From positions 1-18,578 of the forward strand of contig CAKTUP010000019.1 in NCBI GenBank assembly GCA_934621705.1: DNA of 18,578 bases, in the 5' to 3' direction. This document shows, in pieces, positions 6,349 through 13,502 of this stretch. Origin of the DNA: an uncultured Petrimonas sp. Its GTDB lineage: Bacteria > Bacteroidota > Bacteroidia > Bacteroidales > Dysgonomonadaceae. The translations under genes and the position numbers were made by a program. A model generated the notes under the pieces. It was not told the origin of the DNA. It searched no databases and worked only from the letters and a program-made list of their open reading frames with translations. The number at the start of each line of letters is the position of its first letter. Position 1 is the first letter of the stretch.

Positions 6349-7914
6349 GTGACAAGCGAACTTGTAGTGGATGTTCAACCCAAAGAGATTACGCTGGCGG
6401 TGCTCGAAGACAAAAAACTCGTAGAGTTGCAGCAAGAGAGCCAAAGTGAATCTTACGCGGTTGGAAACATCTATTTAGGCAGGGTTAAAAAATTGATGCC
6501 TGCGCTAAATGCTGCATTTGTTGATGTAGGACACAAAAAGGACGCTTTTCTTCACTATTTGGATTTAGGGGTAGAATTTAACTCTGTTTCGAGTTTTCAG
6601 AAGGCCGTAGAGGAAAAGAAAAAGCCGCAGATTCAGAAGATGAAACTGCTGCCCGAAATTGAAAAAGAAGGCTTAATCTCCGAAAAATTGAAAGTGGGAC
6701 AAGAAGTATTGGTGCAAGTTGCCAAAGAACCCATTTCAACGAAAGGACCGAGATTAACTGCCGAAATTTCATTCGCCGGACGATTTATGGTATTGATTCC
6801 GTTTATCGACCGGGTTTCGGTTTCGCAAAAAATCAGGTCGCGCGAAGAACGCGCCCGCCTTCGACAACTCATCCAAAGCATCAAACCCAAAAACTTTGGC
6901 GTAATTATTCGTACAAACGCCGAAGGTAAAAGAGTGGCTGAGCTTGACGCAGAGCTAAAAGCATTAGTAAAACGCTGGGAAGATACTGCCGAAAAACTGC
7001 CCAAGGCAAAAGCGCCGTCGCTGGTTTTTGAAGAAACCGGACGAACGGTTGGCTTGCTTCGGGATATCTTCAGTCCATCGTTTGAACAAATCCACATCAA
7101 CGATTCCGATGTGGCAAAACAGATTGCCGAGTATGTCGCCCTGATTGCTCCCGACCGGAAAAATGTAGTAAAACATTACAACGGAGCAACACCTGTTTTA
7201 GACAACTTTGGCGTCACAAAGCAAGTTAAATCGCTCTTTGGCAAAACCGTTACATTTAAAAACGGCGCTTATCTCATTATTGAACACACCGAAGCATTGC
7301 ACGTTATTGACGTGAACAGCGGAAACCGCAACAAACAATCGCTCGGACAGGAAGACAGCGCCTATGAAGTGAATGTTGCCGCCGCCGAAGAAATTGCCCG
7401 CCAACTGCGCTTGCGCGATATGGGCGGCATTATCGTGGTAGATTTCATCGATATGAATTCGGGCGATCATCGCAACAAACTGTTCAACAAAATGAACGAG
7501 TTTTTAGCATCGGACAGAGCGAAACACAAAATTCTTCCGTTAAGCAAATTCGGGTTGATGCAAATCACGCGTCAGCGGGTTCGCCCCGAAATGGAAGTCG
7601 CCACAAGCGAGGTATGCCCCACCTGCTTTGGAAAAGGAAAGATTAAATCGTCGATTTTGTTTACCGACACGTTGGAAGGAAAAATCGATTATTTGGCCAA
7701 CAAGCTAAAAGTGAAGAAATTCAGTCTGCACATACATCCTTATGTTGCAGCTTATGTTCAACAAGGTTTATTTTCGGTGAAGTACAAATGGAAAAAGAAA
7801 TACGGAGTTTCACTCAAAGTGGTACCCAATCAAAGTTTGGGATTCCTGCAATACGTATTCTACGACAAGGATAACAACGAAATAGACCTGAAAGAAGAAA
7901 TTGAAATGAAATAA
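6349..7914 (+). CDS. rng: Ribonuclease E/G family endoribonuclease
   Basis: A Mg2+-dependent single-strand endoribonuclease acting in rRNA maturation and mRNA decay. The 521-residue product shows an S1-like RNA-binding segment after NIYLGRVKKLMPALNAAFVD (broken by an insert, as in RNase G). It has the catalytic aspartates in IDVNSGN (D321) and VVDFIDMN (D365), the conserved RQLRLRDMGG before them, and the zinc-link CPTCFGKGK (C423, C426) used for dimerisation. Length matches RNase G; the long degradosome scaffold of RNase E is absent. The start is GTG at 6349, chosen because TSELVVDVQPKEITLAVLED is the family N-terminus. It lies 168 bases after the small basic gene, behind three hairpins that could allow self-control. 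Confidence 0.95.
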   Translation: MTSELVVDVQPKEITLAVLEDKKLVELQQESQSESYAVGNIYLGRVKKLMPALNAAFVDVGHKKDAFLHYLDLGVEFNSVSSFQKAVEEKKKPQIQKMKLLPEIEKEGLISEKLKVGQEVLVQVAKEPISTKGPRLTAEISFAGRFMVLIPFIDRVSVSQKIRSREERARLRQLIQSIKPKNFGVIIRTNAEGKRVAELDAELKALVKRWEDTAEKLPKAKAPSLVFEETGRTVGLLRDIFSPSFEQIHINDSDVAKQIAEYVALIAPDRKNVVKHYNGATPVLDNFGVTKQVKSLFGKTVTFKNGAYLIIEHTEALHVIDVNSGNRNKQSLGQEDSAYEVNVAAAEEIARQLRLRDMGGIIVVDFIDMNSGDHRNKLFNKMNEFLASDRAKHKILPLSKFGLMQITRQRVRPEMEVATSEVCPTCFGKGKIKSSILFTDTLEGKIDYLANKLKVKKFSLHIHPYVAAYVQQGLFSVKYKWKKKYGVSLKVVPNQSLGFLQYVFYDKDNNEIDLKEEIEMK

Positions 7915-7934
7915 AGTTTCGCGGGATACGGTGT

Positions 7935-8022
7935 TTTTAACTTCGTGAATCTCCCGGCGAAGACAGATAAAAAAGTAAAAACCGAATTGCGGATGCAGTT
8001 CGGTTTTTTGCGTTTTGGGAGA
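7935..8022 (+). repeat. ~88-bp direct repeat, copy 1 (just after rng)
   Basis: It aligns with 9400-9486 with about seven substitutions and a one-base gap; 7952-7981 is an exact 30-base match to 9417-9446. It contains the rng terminator. The ends are roughly inverted (CTTCGTgaaTCTCCC at 7941-7955 against GGGAGACGAAG at 8017-8027), so the unit itself may be a small mobile-looking or REP-like element. Confidence 0.8.
7977..8009 (+). terminator. rng intrinsic terminator
   Basis: CCGAATTGC (7982-7990) pairs with GCAGTTCGG (7995-8003) around GGAT, giving 9 bp with one T-G wobble, followed by six T (8004-8009). A preceding A-run can extend the stem. It sits 60-95 bases after the rng stop in the right orientation. 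Confidence 0.8.
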
Positions 8023-8073
8023 CGAAGTTTTTAACTTCGTTATATTTGGACGAAGTCGAAAGCATCGTCTCCC
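8017..8073. repeat. Nested inverted repeat between rng and the PIN gene
   Basis: Outer arms GGGAGACGA (8017-8025) and TCGTCTCCC (8065-8073) are a perfect 9-bp inverted pair. Inside, CGAAGTT (8023-8029) and AACTTCG (8033-8039) form a 7-bp hairpin, and GACGA recurs at 8049-8053. The word GTTTTTAACTTCGT at 8027-8040 repeats one at 7933-7946. It may help end transcription from both sides, or be a REP-like piece. Confidence 0.6.
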
Positions 8074-8099
8074 AGTTTAACCCCAAAAGCTTCAAATAA

Positions 8100-8582
8100 C
8101 TACTCGAAACCTAATACCCCAAAAGTTTCGTTGTATGGAGTATTTAAATCAATGAACTGAAATCTTGGATTATCAACCTTTTTTAGAAGTTCGTAGATTT
8201 TATTGCTTTCGGTATCAGATGATAGGTAGTAGTGGATAAGTTCCTCGATATCCGCTTGTGCAAAAAGTTTTGAGTCGTTTGGAATAATGTTGCGTTGAGA
8301 AAGTCTCAGATTATTCTTTTCGGTAAAAACAATTCTGGCAAATTCTCCGGTTCTTTTAGAGTGTTCGAAATTGAAAGGCAAAATTTGTAGATTTCTTAAA
8401 GGTAATTCCTGAACTTCGCCACCAACACAATATTCGGCGATAGAAATAGTGGATATGATCATTGTTATTTCATTTTCGATAAAATAACGAAAATATCCAT
8501 CTGCATTCCTAAATAAAGGGTCATCTTCATTCAGGAATCTCAGAAAGAAACTAGTATCCAACAAAACCGCTTTATACTTCAT
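8100..8582 (-). CDS. PIN-domain nuclease-like protein
   Basis: PIN domains are metal-dependent ribonucleases, best known as VapC toxins. The 160-residue product shows the expected layout: VLLDTSFFLRFL with D9, STISIAEY with E50, NDSKLFAQA with D103, and a likely fourth acid in LSSDTESN (D123). It is longer than a classical VapC (about 130 residues), with a C-terminal tail from about 130. The ATG at 8582 overlaps the stop of the upstream 260-residue gene by 11 bases, so the two are probably translated together. Base composition is more AT-rich than the flanking housekeeping genes. It could be a toxin, an RNA-processing enzyme or a defence effector; activity and target are unknown. Confidence 0.72.
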   Translation of the reverse strand: MKYKAVLLDTSFFLRFLNEDDPLFRNADGYFRYFIENEITMIISTISIAEYCVGGEVQELPLRNLQILPFNFEHSKRTGEFARIVFTEKNNLRLSQRNIIPNDSKLFAQADIEELIHYYLSSDTESNKIYELLKKVDNPRFQFIDLNTPYNETFGVLGFE

Positions 8583-9354
8583 ACCCTTCTCTTACTTGTA
8601 GGAGCCATATTTCCGGATTTGTTTTCCCAAGCCAATTTTTCTTTGCTCTGTCTCGGAGAGTTTTAAGGTATTTTTCATCGTATTTTGGCTCGTAATCAAT
8701 TAATTCAATGAAATCCAATGATGATGTATCAATTTCTCCCGTTTCAGAATGTTGTTTTCCTTTTGCCCTAATGCCTAAATTTTTATAAAGCATATTTTCT
8801 TCGTATTTTTCGAGAAAACTAATCGGTGTTTGCACCCTAATTGTGCCTAAATCGTCTGTAACAATGTGAATGTTGGCTCTATCTTTGCCTCCTGCGTTTG
8901 TGATTTTTCCGTAGAAATAAAATTCGGCATCTGTCCAAATAGCTTCAGTTCTAATCAGATTAGTTTCCTTAGTGATATATATTGCATTAGAAGTTGGCAG
9001 AGAAGTTTTTATATGAAAGACATAATCTTTTTTTATGGCAGATGCCTGAAAATTTTCGAAAGCTTTTGCTGTTTCCGCGTCCAAAAAATCAATATTTTGA
9101 GAGTTGTTGATTTGTCCGATTATTGCGTTAAATCCAATAATATACTGAAGAGTTGTTCTAAAAACATGTTTAACTGACCCTTCTTGAATATCATAACTTA
9201 CAAGCGGTCTGCTTTTTTTTTCTTTCGGAAACAAAAGGTTTTCTACATTTTCTAAAATGGGAATAATCTCCTTGATGTCAAAATTATCAGGGCTTAACTT
9301 AATATTTCCTTTTGAACCGGAAATGTTGATTTCTATGTGTCCGGTATTTCCCAT
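8572..9354 (-). CDS. Unrecognised 260-residue protein paired with the PIN nuclease
   Basis: I do not recognise this family. The product has no signal peptide or membrane segment and no clear DNA-binding helix pair. It starts MGNTGHIEINISGSKGNIKL, a beta-rich stretch. A short helix FDIKEIIPILENVENLLF (25-42) follows, then mixed alpha/beta sequence, a probable helix around DAETAKAFENFQASAI, and a C-terminal stretch rich in Lys, Trp and Tyr ending NPEIWLLQVREGYEV. The gene overlaps the PIN gene by 11 bases and sits upstream of it, the place an antitoxin or specificity partner usually takes. It is much larger than common VapB-type antitoxins. AT-rich base use and the flanking direct repeats mark it as accessory. 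Being a real protein is well supported by its length and the coupled overlap. Confidence 0.75.
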   Translation of the reverse strand: MGNTGHIEINISGSKGNIKLSPDNFDIKEIIPILENVENLLFPKEKKSRPLVSYDIQEGSVKHVFRTTLQYIIGFNAIIGQINNSQNIDFLDAETAKAFENFQASAIKKDYVFHIKTSLPTSNAIYITKETNLIRTEAIWTDAEFYFYGKITNAGGKDRANIHIVTDDLGTIRVQTPISFLEKYEENMLYKNLGIRAKGKQHSETGEIDTSSLDFIELIDYEPKYDEKYLKTLRDRAKKNWLGKTNPEIWLLQVREGYEV

Positions 9355-9358
9355 AATG

Positions 9359-9366
9359 CAAATGTA
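9359..9366 (-). promoter_or_regulatory. Candidate -7 box directly before the 260-residue gene
   Basis: TACATTTG on the minus strand is an exact TAnnTTTG match. It ends only four bases before the ATG (9352-9354), so transcription would begin at or next to the start codon (leaderless or nearly so). No exact TTTG was seen at -33. Confidence 0.35.
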
Positions 9367-9399
9367 ATAAATATTTTAGATAAGTGAGGAAATACAATA

Positions 9400-9486
9400 T
9401 TTTAACATAGTGAATTTCCCGGCGAAGACAGATAAAAAAGTAAAAATGAATTGCAGATGCAGTTCGCTTTTTTGCGTTTTAGGAGA
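9400..9486 (+). repeat. ~88-bp direct repeat, copy 2 (upstream of the PIN pair)
   Basis: This is the second copy of 7935-8022. It keeps the hairpin GAATTGC (9448-9454) / GCAGTTC (9459-9465) and the six T (9468-9473). It has lost the outer CC/GG pairs and shows decay at its ends. On this strand no gene reads into it, so it looks like an orphan copy of the rng terminator region. Confidence 0.75.
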
Positions 9487-9493
9487 TTACATT

Positions 9494-10378
9494 TTATAAT
9501 TTTTTAAACCAGTCATCTTTTATTTCGACAGACTCAATTAACTGTGTCTCAACTCCGAGTTTTAATTCCTTTAGTTTTTTACAAAGAATTTCTCCATCAA
9601 TTAAATCTATAGGTGGTGCACCATCTCTTGTTGCTTCCTTTATAGCTTCTTTCGTGAATGATCCTGTAGTAATAAAGAGTCCTTTGTCTGCTCTTCCTTG
9701 CATAGCTCCTCTAAAGTCACGAATTTGACTTGGTGTTATTGAACCTTTATATCTTTTGCACTGAAAAATCACATGAAAACTTAGAAGTCCACTCATCCTT
9801 ACGATTCCTTTTCCATCAATTCCTCCATCTCCTGATTTTCCAGTAACATCTACCTGAGAAAAACCGCTTTCTCGTAAAATTCTTTGTGAAAGTCTCTCAA
9901 AGGCATCAGGAGGAATTAAATATAAAATACCTAAAAGATTTTCTTTCCAGTTTTGAGTGTAATTAACTTCATCAGTAATTTCTTCTTTAATTTCTTTTTT
10001 TGTTGAAGGAATTAATTCTGTTTTTCTTATTTTCTTCTCTTGATCCCTGACCGTTCTTACTATTTCATTAGGGTCTAAGATTGAACTATCAATGTCGTGT
10101 TTTAGTAAAGCCCAAATTCCACGAGATGAATTTTCTAAAAGTCCGTATTTTTTTAAGTATGTTCTGCTCCAAGCTAATCTATAATCGACCTCACTCATCG
10201 TCCCTGAATCCCCGTGAGGTATGTTTAATATTTCTTCAGAAATATTTTTAATTTCATAAACTTTGCTATTGATTTCCTCAATACTCCCAGAACCATCAAG
10301 TTTTATTAAGGCTTTAACGGTAGGAATTAACAATTCGTCGAATGTCGGAAGTTTATTGTGAGATTTTATTCTTGTCAT
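9494..10378 (-). CDS. Mrr-family restriction endonuclease
   Basis: Mrr enzymes are type IV restriction nucleases that cut foreign or modified DNA. The 294-residue product has an N-terminal winged-helix-like domain (1 to about 92, ending SSRGIWALLKHD). A charged linker (110-140) follows, then a C-terminal PD-(D/E)XK nuclease: E161 in the first helix, SGDGGIDGKG with D188, and FQCKRYKG with Q206 and K208 (the Q-x-K variant typical of Mrr). After that come ITPSQIRDFRGAM and the GLFITTGSFT strand. Length is near E. coli Mrr (about 304). It has its own candidate promoter and lies next to the PIN pair in an AT-rich island between rng and priA. No methyltransferase gene is nearby, which fits a type IV role. 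Confidence 0.92.
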   Translation of the reverse strand: MTRIKSHNKLPTFDELLIPTVKALIKLDGSGSIEEINSKVYEIKNISEEILNIPHGDSGTMSEVDYRLAWSRTYLKKYGLLENSSRGIWALLKHDIDSSILDPNEIVRTVRDQEKKIRKTELIPSTKKEIKEEITDEVNYTQNWKENLLGILYLIPPDAFERLSQRILRESGFSQVDVTGKSGDGGIDGKGIVRMSGLLSFHVIFQCKRYKGSITPSQIRDFRGAMQGRADKGLFITTGSFTKEAIKEATRDGAPPIDLIDGEILCKKLKELKLGVETQLIESVEIKDDWFKKL

Positions 10379-10400
10379 AAGCGGTATTATTTAAATTCTA

Positions 10401-10428
10401 CAAAAATAGTGAATACAAAGAAAACAAA
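10401..10428 (-). promoter_or_regulatory. Candidate promoter of the Mrr-family gene
   Basis: On the minus strand TATTTTTG (10401-10408) matches TAnnTTTG and TTTG (10425-10428) lies 16 bases upstream; a second TTTG is at 10416-10419. The ATG is 23 bases after the box. This makes the nuclease gene independent of priA, whose end is 71 bases upstream. Confidence 0.45.
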
Positions 10429-10449
10429 GAAATAATCCTTGACAAATTA

Positions 10450-12684
10450 CTATATCCCATCCACATCATAATACATCACCACGTATTTAAAATCCGGTTT
10501 TTCTCGGAAACGGGACTCGACGGATTTAATAAACTCCCGAATTTTGGAAGGAGAAAGATTGTTATCCAATTTCAGTAAAATATCGCGGATATGGTATCGC
10601 TGAATGCGGCTGACGACGGGTTTGTTCGGCCCCAGCACCATTTCGCCGAGCGATTGTTTCAATAATCGGGCAAAATACGCTGCTCCCGATTCTGCTTTTC
10701 GCTCATCTTTGTGCTTGAAAACAATAGAAATCAATCGCTTGTAAGGCGGATAATTGAATAATTTTCGTTCCGCGAGTTGCGAATGATAGAAGCCTTCGTA
10801 ATCGTTTGCCTGCAAATATCGGTAAATAGGCTGTTCCGGATCGGCAGTTTGAATAATCACTTCGCCTTGGCGATTTTTTCTTCCGGATCGGCCTGCAGCC
10901 TGCAACATCAGTTGAAATCCGCGTTCGTGCGAACGAAAATCGGGGTGATTGAGCAACCCGTCCGCCGAAATAATTCCCACAATGCTCACGTTATCGAAAT
11001 CCAATCCTTTCGACAGCATTTGTGTGCCCACCAAAATCTGCACTTTTTTGTTCTGAAAATCAGAGATTATTTTTTCGTAACTGTTTTTCCCGCGCGTGGC
11101 ATCGGTGTCCATTCGAGCGATAGCGGCATCGGGAAAGAGTTGCGCAACTTCTTCTTCCAGTTTCTCCGTTCCCATGCCGATAAGATCCACGCTTTTTTCA
11201 TGGCAAACGGGGCATTCATATACCGGTTTGTAGGTTTTGTTGCAGTAGTGGCATTTCAGCTCGCGTCGGTTTTTGTGGTAGGTAAGCGAAACGTCACAGC
11301 GGTTACATTTTGGTGTCCAACCGCAAAGTTTGCACTCCAGCATTGGGGCAAAACCACGCCGGTTACGAAACAGAATTACTTGTTCACCCGATTCCAACGC
11401 CGAATTAATTTTCTCGATAAGTGTGGGAGCCAAAACCGATTTCATTTTTTTCTTCCGGCGAAGTTCTTGCGTGTTCTCGAACGAGATGTTGGGAAGCTCC
11501 ATGTTTTCGAATCGTTTTTCGAGCGTTACCAGTCCGTATTTTTCGGTTTTGGCGTTGTAAAACGTTTCGATGGAGGGTGTTGCTGATCCCAGCAACGTTT
11601 TTGCTCCGCAACCATGCGCCAGCATAATGGCCGTATCGCGTGCATGGTAGCGAGGAGATGGGTCTTGTTGCTTGTAGCTGGTTTCGTGTTCTTCGTCCAC
11701 AATGACTAAACCCAACTTGTTGAACGGCAAAAAGAGCGACGAGCGAACACCGATAACGATTTCGTACGGAGAATCCGACAGCATTTTCTGCCAGATTTCG
11801 GTGCGTTCGTTGTCGTTTATTTTGGAATGATAAATGCCCAGCTTATCGCCAAAAACGGCTTGCAGCCTTGTGGTCAGTTGCGTGGTGAGTGCGATTTCTG
11901 GAACCAGATAAAGTGTTTGTTTTCCCCGTTTCAGTTCCTCTTCAATAAGGTGGATGTAGATTTCGGTTTTTCCGCTTGACGTAACCCCGTGCAGCAAACA
12001 CACATTTTTTTCTTCGAAACAACGGTTTATTTCGTCAAATGCTTTTTGCTGATGTTCGCTTAAGTTGTAGGGTTTGCGCGATGCTTCAACCTGTTTGTCA
12101 ATCCGGCTTACGTCTTCGGAGTATTGGGTCAATATGTTTTTCTCGATCAATCCGTTGAGTACGGCTGCCGAATATCCGGTAGTTTCCAGCAATTCTTTGC
12201 GGCTGATGAAGTTTTTCAGCGACAGGATTTCGGATATCTCTCTAAAGAGTTCGAGTTGTTTTTTGGCTTTTCCGATATTTTTTTCGGCATCATCCAACTT
12301 CAAACCGGGATGAAAACGGATGTAGTTTTCGGTTTTGGGCGTGTATTTCACTTCCAAATCGCTCGGTTTCATTCCCGAGGGAAGCGCCGCTTTGAAAATA
12401 TCACCCAAAGGCGACATATAATAAAAAGAAATCCATTCCCACAACCGAATCTGGTGTTCGTTCACAACAGGATGTGAATCTGTGAGGGAATGGATTTCTT
12501 TTACGTCAACTCCTTTCGGAGCATTGTTCTGTAGCCTGAGAATGACTGCTGTGTAAAACTTTTGTCTCCCGAACGGAACTATCGCCCTGAATCCGATACC
12601 TATTTTTCCTTTCATTGCTGCAGGAACGGCGTAGGTAAAAGATTCGGCTAAAGGAAGCGGAAGAACTACATCAGCAAATGTCAT
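10450..12684 (-). CDS. priA: Primosomal replication-restart helicase PriA
   Basis: PriA recognises stalled forks and D-loops and reloads the replicative helicase. The 744-residue product has the N-terminal DNA-binding region (MTFADVVLPLPLAESFTY..., 1 to about 100), Walker A GVTSSGKTEIY (about 232-242) and the DEEH box near residue 330. Eight zinc-binding cysteines lie between about 447 and 490 in four Cys-X2-Cys pairs, within CKLCGWTPKCNRC, KCHYC and ECPVC. Helicase motifs GTQMLSKGLDFDNV and QAAGRSGR follow. Length matches the family. It begins six bases after the stop of an outer-membrane protein gene, so it is probably transcribed from that gene's promoter. SSB, a known PriA partner through its C-terminal tip, is also encoded in this window. 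Confidence 0.96.
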   Translation of the reverse strand: MTFADVVLPLPLAESFTYAVPAAMKGKIGIGFRAIVPFGRQKFYTAVILRLQNNAPKGVDVKEIHSLTDSHPVVNEHQIRLWEWISFYYMSPLGDIFKAALPSGMKPSDLEVKYTPKTENYIRFHPGLKLDDAEKNIGKAKKQLELFREISEILSLKNFISRKELLETTGYSAAVLNGLIEKNILTQYSEDVSRIDKQVEASRKPYNLSEHQQKAFDEINRCFEEKNVCLLHGVTSSGKTEIYIHLIEEELKRGKQTLYLVPEIALTTQLTTRLQAVFGDKLGIYHSKINDNERTEIWQKMLSDSPYEIVIGVRSSLFLPFNKLGLVIVDEEHETSYKQQDPSPRYHARDTAIMLAHGCGAKTLLGSATPSIETFYNAKTEKYGLVTLEKRFENMELPNISFENTQELRRKKKMKSVLAPTLIEKINSALESGEQVILFRNRRGFAPMLECKLCGWTPKCNRCDVSLTYHKNRRELKCHYCNKTYKPVYECPVCHEKSVDLIGMGTEKLEEEVAQLFPDAAIARMDTDATRGKNSYEKIISDFQNKKVQILVGTQMLSKGLDFDNVSIVGIISADGLLNHPDFRSHERGFQLMLQAAGRSGRKNRQGEVIIQTADPEQPIYRYLQANDYEGFYHSQLAERKLFNYPPYKRLISIVFKHKDERKAESGAAYFARLLKQSLGEMVLGPNKPVVSRIQRYHIRDILLKLDNNLSPSKIREFIKSVESRFREKPDFKYVVMYYDVDGI

Positions 12685-12690
12685 GTGTCA

Positions 12691-13320
12691 TTAAAAGAAT
12701 ACGGCTGCGGAAATACTCCAGGTTTGCGACTTGCCGTTCAGCGGGTCGTCCCATTGCGGCTTATCGGTAGCGTAATTGTCGGTAAGTTTCACTCGGTAAT
12801 TCGCTCCGAGTTGAACCATTCTAAACAACTCAAAACCTAACCCCAGGTTTATACCTGCTTCAAAACTTTTAGCTTTGATGTCGTCCCCCATAGATTGGAA
12901 ATCGATTTTGTCACCCGAGATCAAATAAGCTGCGTAAGGCCCGGCAACACCATAGATTTTAAATGTTTCAGAACCTAATGGAACCTTAACTTTTGCATTT
13001 ACCGGTAAAGTAATGTATCGGTTTGAGACATCTTTACTTTCTGTTTCGCCGGTTAAATTAGTAACAGTCATTCTATTATCAGAATACAACAAAGCAGTTT
13101 CCAAACCGAAATCCACCACTGCAAAAGGGAACATCGCTTCTAAAGCCGGTCCGACATAATAAGATGTCATGTTTTCAACCTTAAAAGCACTGCTGCTAAA
13201 AGTAGGATTATCTAACTCGACTCCTGCTTTTACACCAAACCTGATTTGAGAAAATGCAGGCATACTTAACATCGATAGTACAAATATCGCACTGATCAAT
13301 AATGTCTTTTTTGATTTCAT
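12691..13320 (-). CDS. Outer-membrane beta-barrel (porin-family) protein
   Basis: The 209-residue product starts with a signal peptide (MKSKKTLLISAIFVLSM... with a likely cut after AFS, about residue 24). It continues with alternating polar/hydrophobic strands such as IRFGVKAGVEL, YITLPVNAKVKVPLG and INLGLGFELFRMVQLGANYRV, and ends in Phe-Phe (SISAAVFF), the usual last strand of a barrel recognised by the Bam machinery. This fits the small 8-strand 'outer membrane beta-barrel' families of Bacteroidota. The cargo or role is unknown. It has its own candidate promoter and lies six bases upstream of priA, an unusual partner for a membrane protein. Confidence 0.85.
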   Translation of the reverse strand: MKSKKTLLISAIFVLSMLSMPAFSQIRFGVKAGVELDNPTFSSSAFKVENMTSYYVGPALEAMFPFAVVDFGLETALLYSDNRMTVTNLTGETESKDVSNRYITLPVNAKVKVPLGSETFKIYGVAGPYAAYLISGDKIDFQSMGDDIKAKSFEAGINLGLGFELFRMVQLGANYRVKLTDNYATDKPQWDDPLNGKSQTWSISAAVFF

Positions 13321-13361
13321 AACTAATATGTTTTAAATAAAAATCCAACCGTTTGCAAAAG

Positions 13362-13369
13362 CAAATCTA
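13362..13369 (-). promoter_or_regulatory. Candidate -7 box of the beta-barrel/priA unit
   Basis: TAGATTTG on the minus strand is an exact TAnnTTTG match 41 bases before the ATG. It overlaps a short inverted repeat TTTGC...GCAAA (13352-13365), a possible operator or leader hairpin. The -33 region shows only TTTTC. Confidence 0.42.
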
Positions 13370-13443
13370 TACAATAAGACAGTTGAAAACAGGAAAAGTT
13401 AAAACAAGAGCTGTTAAAAAAACATATTTTTTTAATAAATGCT

Positions 13444-13482
13444 AAAAAAGCGTTTTGATCCGGTGAAGGATAAAACGCTTTT
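13444..13482 (-). terminator. Intrinsic terminator of the frd operon
   Basis: Arms 13446-13456 and 13472-13482 (AAAAGCGTTTT / AAAACGCTTTT) form an 11-bp stem, with an inner ATCC/GGAT pair. On the minus strand it ends in six T (13449-13444). It is located about 20 bases after the frdB stop. Confidence 0.85.
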
Positions 13483-13502
13483 CTCTATCGGTTGAAAGGA
13501 TT

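Noticed and set aside
8100..9354. Calling the PIN pair a standard VapBC toxin-antitoxin system
   Set aside because: The partner is about three times the size of usual VapB proteins and shows no AbrB, RHH or HTH motif, so the label would go beyond the evidence.
7935..9486. CRISPR array or phage attachment-site pair
   Set aside because: Only two repeat copies with genes between them, no regular spacers, and no integrase gene in the window.
8100..10378. Treating PIN, partner and Mrr as one three-gene defence operon
   Set aside because: Mrr has its own promoter-like sequence, and repeat copy 2 plus a 139-base gap separates it from the PIN pair.
10777..11586. A 269-codon open frame on the plus strand
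   Set aside because: It lies wholly inside priA on the other strand, has Phe/Arg-rich sequence without domains, and no promoter or family signal; it is a shadow of priA.
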